Shown here piece after piece: positions 1 through 4,929 of a stretch of 6,728 nucleotides of DNA (position 1 is the first letter of the stretch; each line of letters opens with the position of its first letter). Source of the DNA: Burkholderiales bacterium (lineage in GTDB: Bacteria; Pseudomonadota; Gammaproteobacteria; Burkholderiales; SG8-39). The translations under genes were made by a program, and so were the position numbers. The notes under the pieces were generated by a model. That model was not told where the DNA came from and did no database searches. It was given only the letters and a program-made list of their open reading frames with translations. Where the stretch lies: the NCBI GenBank assembly GCA_017880745.1, contig JADGRR010000158.1, forward strand, positions 1 to 6,728. Direction: 5' to 3'.

Positions 1-1
1 C

Positions 2-418
2 GTGAGCACCTACCGGGCGCAGGTGCTGCCGGGCGCGAAGGCGGCCGCCGTGGCCGAATTCAAGGCCGAAGGGCATGTCGTCGGAATGGTCGGCGACGGA
101 GTCAACGACGCGCCGGCGCTCGCCGCGGCCGACGTCAGCTTCGCCATCGGGGCGGGCTCGGATGTCGCGCTCGAGGCGGCGGACATCGCGCTGATGCGCA
201 ACGACCTGCTCTCGGTCGTCGACGCCATCAGCCTGTCGCGCGCCACTCTCGGCAAGATCCGGCAGAACCTGTTTTTCGCTTTCATCTACAACGTGCTCGG
301 CATCCCGCTCGCCGCGGCCGGGATGCTCAATCCGGTGATTGCGGGTGCGGCGATGGCGTTGTCTTCGGTATCGGTGGTCAGCAATTCGCTGCTGTTGCGG
401 CGCTGGCGGCGCGGCTGA
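2..418 (+). CDS. copA: Cu(+)-exporting P1B-type ATPase, C-terminal fragment (5' end outside window)
   Basis: This is the last 138 codons of a heavy-metal P-type ATPase that pumps Cu(+) out of the cytoplasm across the inner membrane, driven by ATP. The frame is open at the window edge, so the GTG at position 2 is an internal valine and not a start. Seen in the fragment: the hinge motif GDGVNDAPAL (about residues 31-40) at the end of the P-domain, the following region AADIAL, and then the last two membrane helices. The first of these helices carries YN (residues 96-97) and the second MALSS (118-122). In the P1B-1 subgroup these YN and MxxSS motifs belong to the Cu(+) transport site, which supports copper rather than zinc or cadmium as the substrate. 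The CPC motif, the DKTG phosphorylation site and any N-terminal metal-binding domain lie upstream of the window. The protein ends in a basic tail rich in Arg. The copZ and csoR genes follow on the same strand and agree with this role. Confidence 0.93.
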   Translation: MSTYRAQVLPGAKAAAVAEFKAEGHVVGMVGDGVNDAPALAAADVSFAIGAGSDVALEAADIALMRNDLLSVVDAISLSRATLGKIRQNLFFAFIYNVLGIPLAAAGMLNPVIAGAAMALSSVSVVSNSLLLRRWRRG

Positions 419-462
419 ACACCTTCTTGTCTGTTCAAGCTTCATTGCGAAAGGAGAGATCG

Positions 463-672
463 ATGCAAACGGTAACTTTGGGAATTTCGGGTATGACCTG
501 CGGCGGCTGCGTGCGCAGCGTCGGCAATGTTTTGACGGCGCTGGACGGAGTGGCGAAAGCCGAGGTGTCTCTGGAGAAACGCAGCGCTGTGGTGGACTAT
601 GACCCCGGCAAGGTGGGAATCGAGCAACTCAAGCGCAGCGTCGAGGAGGCGGGATTTGAAGTCACGCCCTGA
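463..672 (+). CDS. copZ: CopZ-like cytosolic copper chaperone (heavy-metal-associated domain)
   Basis: This 69-residue single-domain HMA (ferredoxin-like fold) protein should bind one Cu(I) and hand it to CopA and possibly to CsoR. The metal-binding loop GMTCGGC lies at residues 10-16, with Cys13 and Cys16 forming the CxxC site. The rest fits the beta-alpha-beta-beta-alpha-beta pattern and ends with EEAGFEV. No signal peptide is visible, so it should be cytoplasmic. The ATG at 463 is chosen because an AAGGAGAG ribosome-binding site (451-458) sits just upstream and because family members start directly before the first strand. A longer reading from a TTG at 427 would add a poorly conserved 12-residue leader. 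The gene begins 44 bp after copA on the same strand, so cotranscription is likely. Its 3' end overlaps the proposed start of csoR. A generic heavy-metal carrier is possible, but the neighbours favour copper. Confidence 0.9.
   Translation: MQTVTLGISGMTCGGCVRSVGNVLTALDGVAKAEVSLEKRSAVVDYDPGKVGIEQLKRSVEEAGFEVTP
643..649 (+). promoter_or_regulatory. Shine-Dalgarno for csoR inside the copZ coding region
   Basis: GAGGAGG lies 6 nt before an in-frame TTG at 656. It decides the start of the next gene: no ATG exists in the csoR frame between the copZ stop and the conserved core, and the other candidates (GTG at 707 and 710) have no comparable purine-rich site upstream. The site also encodes Glu-Glu codons of copZ, so it may owe its sequence partly to that. 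Confidence 0.55.
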
Positions 673-973
673 CGCCGAACAGTGCGAGCATCACCCGAGC
701 CACGCGGTGGTGCAGCCCAACAAGGCGGCGCTGCTCAAGCGTTTGAACCGGATCGAAGGGCAAACGCGCGGCGTGGCGAAGATGGTCGAAGAGGACCGCT
801 ACTGCGTCGACGTGCTGACGCAGATATCGGCGATTCAGTCGGCGCTCGACGCGCTCGCGCTGCAACTGCTTGCGAACCACACCAAAGGCTGCGTGCGCTC
901 GGCGCTCCGGTCCGGCAACGGCGAAGCGGCGATCGACGAACTCATGACCGTGGTGAAGCGCTTCGGCCGCTAG
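656..973 (+). CDS. csoR: CsoR-family Cu(I)-sensing transcriptional repressor
   Basis: This 105-residue all-helical repressor of the CsoR/RcnR/FrmR (DUF156) family should bind DNA as a tetramer and release it on binding Cu(I). Numbered from the TTG at 656, the core motif RLNRIEGQTRGV is followed by Tyr49-Cys50 (in RYCVDVLTQ) and then His75 and Cys79 in NHTKGC. The spacing Cys-x24-His-x3-Cys equals the C36/H61/C65 Cu(I) site known in Mycobacterium tuberculosis CsoR. The second-shell Tyr (before the first Cys) and Glu95 also match Y35 and E81 of that protein. This argues for a copper sensor, and against RcnR (Ni/Co) or FrmR (formaldehyde). The start is uncertain. The TTG at 656 has a good Shine-Dalgarno and overlaps copZ by 17 nt, whereas GTG at 707 would give an 88-residue protein. 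The longer form carries a Cys/His-rich tail, C10-x-HH-x-x-H16. The gene is probably cotranscribed with copA and copZ and so likely autoregulated. I saw no CsoR operator in the window; it would lie upstream of copA. Confidence 0.88.
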   Translation: MKSRPDAEQCEHHPSHAVVQPNKAALLKRLNRIEGQTRGVAKMVEEDRYCVDVLTQISAIQSALDALALQLLANHTKGCVRSALRSGNGEAAIDELMTVVKRFGR

Positions 974-1028
974 GGCCTTCAGCTTCGCAAAGGACGGTGC
1001 AGGTTCGCCGAAGAGCTCGCAACGGGCT

Positions 1029-1057
1029 TTGGTAGGCGGCAACAAGTGCCTTAGAAT
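1029..1057 (+). promoter_or_regulatory. Predicted sigma-70 promoter of argA
   Basis: TTGGTA (1029-1034, 4/6 match to the -35 consensus) and TAGAAT (1052-1057, 5/6 match to the -10) are separated by exactly 17 nt. They lie in the 109-bp gap between csoR and argA. A transcript would start near 1064 and leave a leader of about 19 nt before the ATG at 1083. The rest of the gap holds no other clear element. This is a by-eye prediction. Confidence 0.45.
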
Positions 1058-1082
1058 GACGCTTTCACCATCGTGAGCGCGC

Positions 1083-2396
1083 ATGCCCACCATCGTCCAT
1101 AACCAGTTCGTCGCCTGGTTCCGCTCCGCGGCGCCCTATTTCAACGCCTTCCGCGGCAAGACCTTCGTCATCGCCTTCGGCGGCGAAGTCGTGGCCGACG
1201 GCAAGTTCGGCGTGCTCACGCAGGACATCAACCTGCTGCGCAGCACCGGCATCCGCCTGGTGCTGGTGCACGGCTCGCGTCCGCAAATCGAAGCGCAGTT
1301 GAAGCAGCGCCGCGCGCGTTCGCGCTACCATGCCGGGGTGCGCATTACCGACGCCGTGGCGCTCGAATGCGTGAAGGAGGCTGCCGGCCTGCTGCGCGTC
1401 GAGCTCGATGCGCTCCTGTCGCAGGGACTGCCCAATTCGCCCATGGCCGGCGCGGCGATCAACACCGTGTCGGGCAATTTCATCACCGCCCAGCCCATGG
1501 GAGTGCTGGACGGCGTCGATCTGCAGTACACCGGCGCGGTACGCAAGGTGGATGCGGCGGCGATCGAGTCCTGCCTCGCGGCGGACAACCTGGTCATCAT
1601 TTCCAGCGTCGGCTATTCGCCCACCGGCGAGGTGTTCAACCTGTCGATGGAGGACGTGGCCGTCGCCACAGCAAAGGCACTGCGCGCGGCGAAGCTGGTG
1701 TTCTTGAGCGACGCCCCGGTGGAGGATGCGCGCGGCCGGCTGATGCCGGAGCTGTCGGCGCAGGAGGCGGAGTTGCTGCTCGCGCAGGGCAAGAACCTCA
1801 CGCCGGACACGCGCCTTTACCTGACGCACGCGGTGGAAGCGGTGCGCGCCGGCGTGGCCCGGGCGCACGTGGTATCGCACAAAGTGGACGGCGCGCTGCT
1901 GCTGGAACTGTTCACCCACGGCGGATCGGGCAGCATGATCACCGCCGACAAGCTGGAGCGCCTGCGTCCGGCCAGCATCGACGACATCGGCGGCATCCTG
2001 CAGCTGATCGAGCCGCTGGAGGCCGAGGGCACGCTGGTCTACCGCGGACGCGAACTGCTCGAGCGCGAGGTGCAGAGCTTCTTCGTGACCGAACACGACG
2101 GCGTGATCGTGGGCTGCGCCGCGCTCTACCCCCTGGCGGGCAAGTCGGCTGAACTCGCGGCGCTCGCGGTGCGGCCCGAATACCAGGGGCGGGGCTACGG
2201 CGAGAAGCTGCTCGAGCACGGCGAAGTCGAAGCGCGCCAACTCGGCTTCAAGAAGCTGTTCGTGCTCACCACGCGCGCCGCGCACTGGTTTATCGAGCGC
2301 GGCTTCGCCGAGGCCGCCATCGGGGCGCTGCCCGAGCCGAAAAAATCGCTCTACAACTGGCAGCGCCGCTCCAAGGTCCTGCTGAAAAAGCTCTAG
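1083..2396 (+). CDS. argA: N-acetylglutamate synthase (amino-acid N-acetyltransferase)
   Basis: This enzyme acetylates L-glutamate with acetyl-CoA, the first committed step of arginine synthesis in the acetylated pathway, in the cytoplasm. The 437 residues are close to the 443 of E. coli ArgA and show the same two domains. Residues about 25-280 form an amino-acid-kinase-like domain, with GKTFVIAFGGE at 25-35, LVHGSRPQI at 61-69, RITDAVALE at 87-95, and SGNFITAQPMGVLDGVD at 130-146. Residues about 290-437 form the GNAT acetyltransferase domain, with the acetyl-CoA loop YQGRGYG at 367-373 and the late motif HWFIERGF at 401-408. In this family the kinase-like domain no longer phosphorylates; it holds the site for feedback inhibition by arginine. 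ATG 1083 gives the expected N terminus, although the Shine-Dalgarno is weak. No arginine-pathway gene is adjacent, so it is probably transcribed alone from the promoter at 1029-1057. It converges on pncB with 30 bp between the stops. Confidence 0.96.
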   Translation: MPTIVHNQFVAWFRSAAPYFNAFRGKTFVIAFGGEVVADGKFGVLTQDINLLRSTGIRLVLVHGSRPQIEAQLKQRRARSRYHAGVRITDAVALECVKEAAGLLRVELDALLSQGLPNSPMAGAAINTVSGNFITAQPMGVLDGVDLQYTGAVRKVDAAAIESCLAADNLVIISSVGYSPTGEVFNLSMEDVAVATAKALRAAKLVFLSDAPVEDARGRLMPELSAQEAELLLAQGKNLTPDTRLYLTHAVEAVRAGVARAHVVSHKVDGALLLELFTHGGSGSMITADKLERLRPASIDDIGGILQLIEPLEAEGTLVYRGRELLEREVQSFFVTEHDGVIVGCAALYPLAGKSAELAALAVRPEYQGRGYGEKLLEHGEVEARQLGFKKLFVLTTRAAHWFIERGFAEAAIGALPEPKKSLYNWQRRSKVLLKKL

Positions 2397-2403
2397 GGAC
2401 TGA

Positions 2404-2430
2404 TTGCACTCGCCGATCGGGGCGAGTCAA
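2404..2430. terminator. Hairpin between convergent argA and pncB, possible bidirectional terminator
   Basis: ACTCGCC (2408-2414) pairs with GGCGAGT (2421-2427) around a 6-nt loop. Three further pairs (TTG 2404-2406 with CAA 2428-2430) form beyond a single bulged C. The 7-bp perfect core is GC-rich and lies where both converging transcripts should end, overlapping the pncB stop codon (2427-2429). No T-run follows on the + strand, and on the - strand the nearest one is some 14 bases beyond the stem, inside argA. It is therefore not a textbook Rho-independent terminator. Confidence 0.4.
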
Positions 2431-3767
2431 TGCCGCATGCGGTCGAGTTCTTGCGCCAGCGCGCGCAGAGCCGGCGCGATGTCGACGCGGTACGGCGCAG
2501 GCGATGGATCGAGTCGCCGGAGATTCGGCGGCAGGCGCGCCATTTCGGCCGCTGCGCGCGCGCGCGCACTGGCGAGCGTCTCGGCCACAGCGAGGCGCCT
2601 GCCTGCGCGCATGACCGGCAGCAGCAGCGGCGTCCCCTGTTGCGGATCATCCTCCAGCGCCACCACGTCGTGATCGAGCGTGCCGTCGGGCGCAAACCGC
2701 CGGTACACCTGCTTGCGCCCGGGCCAGGTAGCCTTGCCTTCCGAATGCTTGCGCCGCGGCGTCCCGACGTACTCCTGCAGCTTGTAAGCGCAATCGAGGA
2801 ACGGCGCGTCGCTCGAGGTGTCGAGGCTGGTGCCGATGCCGAAGCCATCGATCGGCGCGCCCGATGCAAGCAGTTGCTGCACTTTCCACTCGTCGAGGTT
2901 GCCGCTGGAAAAAATAGTGGCGTCGCTCAAACCCCCTTGGTCGAGGATGGCGCGCACCGCGCGCGCGTGCGTCGCGAGATCGCCGCTGTCCAAGCGCACG
3001 CCGCGCACCCGGATGCCTTCACGCGCGAGCTCTGGCGCGAGGCGCACCACTTTTTCCGCGGCGCGCTCGGTGTCGTAGGTGTCGATCAGGAGCACCACAT
3101 TCGCGGGAAAGGAGCGCGCGAACGCCCTGAACGCCGAGATTTCGTCCGCATGCGCCTCGATGTAGGAATGCGCCATGGTGCCGAATACGGGGACCCCGAA
3201 TTCGATCCCGGCAAGCACCGTCGCGGTTCCGGAGAATCCTGCCAGGTAGGCCGCGCGCGCGGCGAGCAGGCCGGCCTCGGCGCCGTGCGCGCGGCGCATG
3301 CCGAAATCGACCAGCAGCTTGCCCGGAGCGGCGAGCACGCTGCGCGCGGCTTTGGACGCGATCAGCGTCGACAGGTGCATCAGGCTCAGCAGCCGGCTCT
3401 CGACCACCTGCGCCTCGGCAATCGGCGCGGTGATGCGCAGCAGCGGCTCGTTGATGAAACATGCCGTGCCCTCCGGCAGCGCATGCACGTCGCCAGTGAA
3501 GCGCAACGCGCCGAGCGCGGCGAGAAACGGCTCGCGAAAGCCGCCGTGCGCGCGCAGCCAGTCGAGCTCGGCCCCGGTCACGCGGAATTGTTCGAGGTAA
3601 CACAGAACCTGTTCGAGCCCCGCGGCCAGGAGGAAATTGCGCCCGGGCGGCAGCGCGCGCACGAAGAACTCGAACACTGCGGTTTCCTGCATGCCCTCGT
3701 CGAAATAGGCCTGCAGCATGGTGAGCTGATACAGGTCGGTGAGCAGCGCGCTCTGGTTCTGGCTCAC
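2427..3767 (-). CDS. pncB: Nicotinate phosphoribosyltransferase
   Basis: This enzyme joins nicotinate to PRPP to give nicotinate mononucleotide, with ATP hydrolysis helping the reaction. It is the entry step of the Preiss-Handler route to NAD. The 446-residue protein starts with the family's TDLYQLTM motif (residues 10-17). It then carries DFGMRRAHG (154-162), FGVPVFGTMAHSY (190-202), LLIDTYDT (226-233), the PRPP-site motif RLDSGD (258-263), SSGNLDE (287-293) and GFGIGTSLDTS (308-318). His200 in GTMAH is in the position of the histidine phosphorylated by ATP in this family (my alignment by eye). The start is GTG 3767: it overlaps the pncA stop as GTGA, and GAGGA (3777-3781 on the opposite strand) lies about 9 nt before it. 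The frame stays open further upstream to 3932, but that part is only the pncA sequence read in another frame. Translation is probably coupled to pncA. A short alternating GC run codes for the Ala/Arg stretch near residue 400. Confidence 0.95.
   Translation of the reverse strand: MSQNQSALLTDLYQLTMLQAYFDEGMQETAVFEFFVRALPPGRNFLLAAGLEQVLCYLEQFRVTGAELDWLRAHGGFREPFLAALGALRFTGDVHALPEGTACFINEPLLRITAPIAEAQVVESRLLSLMHLSTLIASKAARSVLAAPGKLLVDFGMRRAHGAEAGLLAARAAYLAGFSGTATVLAGIEFGVPVFGTMAHSYIEAHADEISAFRAFARSFPANVVLLIDTYDTERAAEKVVRLAPELAREGIRVRGVRLDSGDLATHARAVRAILDQGGLSDATIFSSGNLDEWKVQQLLASGAPIDGFGIGTSLDTSSDAPFLDCAYKLQEYVGTPRRKHSEGKATWPGRKQVYRRFAPDGTLDHDVVALEDDPQQGTPLLLPVMRAGRRLAVAETLASARARAAAEMARLPPNLRRLDPSPAPYRVDIAPALRALAQELDRMRH
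2554..2567. repeat. Alternating (GC)7 tract inside pncB
   Basis: Fourteen bases of perfect GC alternation lie in the 3' part of pncB and encode alternating Ala/Arg codons around residues 401-405. Runs like this can slip during replication or adopt Z-form DNA, but in such GC-rich coding sequence this may be plain codon bias. Confidence 0.5.
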
Positions 3768-4360
3768 GGCGCAAGGTCCTCGCAGCGTATGGCGCGCGCA
3801 CCCAGCTGTTGCATTTCGCCTTGCGCGCGTGCCCCGTCCCCCGCGTTCACGTCGACCGCGCGGATTGCATCGGCGAGCAGCAGCACCTGGAAGCCCGCCG
3901 CCAGCGCATCCTTGACGGTGTTGAGCACGCAATAGTCGGTGGCGAGACCGCCGATGAACAGGCGCGTCACCCGGCCGGTGCGCAGGCGCGCGGCGAGGTC
4001 GGTGCCGCCGAAGCCGGAATAGGCATCGGCTTCCGGCGTCGCCGCCTTCGAGATGATGACTGCCGTCGGCGGCAGCGCGAGACTACTTGCAAATTCTGCA
4101 CCGCGCGTCGCGGCGATGCAATGCGGCGGCCAGATTCCGCCTTGGGCCTTGAACGAACAGTGGTTCGGCGGGTGCCAGTCGCGCGTCGCAAATACGGGCA
4201 GCGCACGCGCTGCAAATGCCGCAACATAGCGGTTGAGCGCCGGGACGACTGCATCCCCCTGCGGCACGGCGAGGCTGCCGCCGGGAAGAAAATCGTTCTG
4301 CACGTCGACTGCGATCAGCGCATCGCCGGTTTGCAGACGGATGAAGGAGCTGGAACCCAT
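3764..4360 (-). CDS. pncA: Nicotinamidase (isochorismatase-like cysteine hydrolase)
   Basis: This enzyme deamidates nicotinamide to nicotinate and ammonia, supplying the substrate of the PncB encoded next. The 198 residues lie within the usual range (186 in M. tuberculosis, about 210 in enterobacteria). The catalytic triad is visible as Asp19 in VDVQNDF, Lys105 in ISKAATPE and Cys144 in GGLATDYCV. The metal site is Asp61, His63 and His67 in RDWHPPNHCSF plus His80 in WPPHC, in the order known for PncA. The metal site and the ATDYCV loop separate it from plain isochorismatases. ATG 4360 is chosen because it leaves a short natural N terminus before the first strand. Its Shine-Dalgarno is poor, and GTG 4369 three codons upstream is an alternative. 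The stop overlaps the pncB start by four bases (GTGA). The frame continues open upstream to 4486 without family similarity, and I treat that as non-coding. Pyrazinamide would be an expected side substrate. Confidence 0.95.
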   Translation of the reverse strand: MGSSSFIRLQTGDALIAVDVQNDFLPGGSLAVPQGDAVVPALNRYVAAFAARALPVFATRDWHPPNHCSFKAQGGIWPPHCIAATRGAEFASSLALPPTAVIISKAATPEADAYSGFGGTDLAARLRTGRVTRLFIGGLATDYCVLNTVKDALAAGFQVLLLADAIRAVDVNAGDGARAQGEMQQLGARAIRCEDLAP

Positions 4361-4497
4361 GTGGCGCACCGCCGCGGGACGGATCGGAATTAGGGAGTTT
4401 ACTGACAAATTCTCCAGCTTGTGCGCAGGCGCCGTATTGATAACGGTCAAACGGTCCGACGGGTCCGGCAGTAAGCTTGACTCCACTGGGCCCCATC
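4361..4497. promoter_or_regulatory. Divergent intergenic region between pncA and the archease gene
   Basis: This 137-bp spacer must carry the promoters for both the pncAB and archease-rtcB operons. It is locally AT-richer between about 4386 and 4450 than the flanking genes. I found no -35/-10 pair with good spacing on either strand. CTGACA at 4402-4407 resembles a -35 (5/6) but has no -10 at 16-18 nt. TTGATAACGGTCAA (4437-4450) is a small inverted repeat with 4-bp arms, and GGTCCG occurs twice shortly after (4454-4467). No sigma-54 -24/-12 element of the E. coli rtcBA type is apparent. Confidence 0.4.
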
Positions 4498-4911
4498 ATG
4501 GCTGAACCCATCGCCTATTTCGAACACGGCGCCGACATGGGCATCGTCGGGCGCGGTACGTTTATCGAGGAGGCGTTCGAGAACGCGGCAAGGGCGATGT
4601 TTGCGATCATGGCCGATCTCGGTCAGGTGGAGCAACACGAATGCGTCGACATCGAATTCGAGGAAGCCGATACCGAATTCGCGCTGGTCACCTGGCTCAA
4701 CCTGCTGCTCGGCCAGGCGCGCAGCCGGGCGCTGAGCTTCGGCCGGTTTCACCTGCGCCGCGACGGTGCTCGTTGGAGCGGCACGGCAGAAGGCGAGCCT
4801 TGGCGCTCGGGACTCGAGCGCGGCGTGGAAGTGAAAGGCGCCACGCTCACCGGTCTGTCGGTGACGCAGCAGCACGGAATCTGGGAAGCGCGCTGCGTCG
4901 TGGACGTGTAA
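4498..4911 (+). CDS. Archease, RtcB cofactor protein
   Basis: Archease is a small metal-binding protein that speeds guanylylation of the RNA ligase RtcB and allows it multiple turnovers. The 137-residue protein has the family layout: an N-terminal FEHGADMGI (residues 8-16), a helical part with WLNLLL (66-71), and a C-terminal strand region GVEVKGATLTGLSV (109-122) followed by WEARCVVDV (129-137). Asp13 and the nearly terminal Asp136 are in the positions of the family's metal ligands (recalled from family alignments, compared by eye). The usual motif is HTAD; here it is HGAD, a Thr-to-Gly change next to the metal site. ATG 4498 gives the normal N terminus, and a TTG at 4477 would add seven unconserved residues. 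No strong Shine-Dalgarno is seen. The stop is 18 bp before rtcB on the same strand, so the two are very likely cotranscribed. The rtcB partner makes the assignment firm. Confidence 0.93.
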   Translation: MAEPIAYFEHGADMGIVGRGTFIEEAFENAARAMFAIMADLGQVEQHECVDIEFEEADTEFALVTWLNLLLGQARSRALSFGRFHLRRDGARWSGTAEGEPWRSGLERGVEVKGATLTGLSVTQQHGIWEARCVVDV

Positions 4912-4929
4912 GCGGAGAATGGAGGACCT

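Noticed and set aside
981..1017. Possible terminator hairpin after csoR (AGCTTCG with CGAAGAGCT)
   Set aside because: The stem needs an internal bulge, the loop is about 21 nt, and no T-run follows.
1065..2285. Open frame of 406 codons on the - strand opposite argA
   Set aside because: Low-complexity Arg/Gln/His-rich translation, no recognisable domain, fully antisense to a clear ArgA.
2430..3935. Open frame of 501 codons on the + strand opposite pncB
   Set aside because: Its length mirrors the pncB frame, its translation is rich in Arg, His and Gln with no family motif, and GC-rich genes often leave an open antisense frame. The pncB motifs on the other strand are decisive.
4361..4486. Extended N terminus of pncA to 4486
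   Set aside because: The extra 42 residues show no similarity to nicotinamidases and would use up the intergenic region needed for promoters; ATG 4360 gives a normal-length protein.
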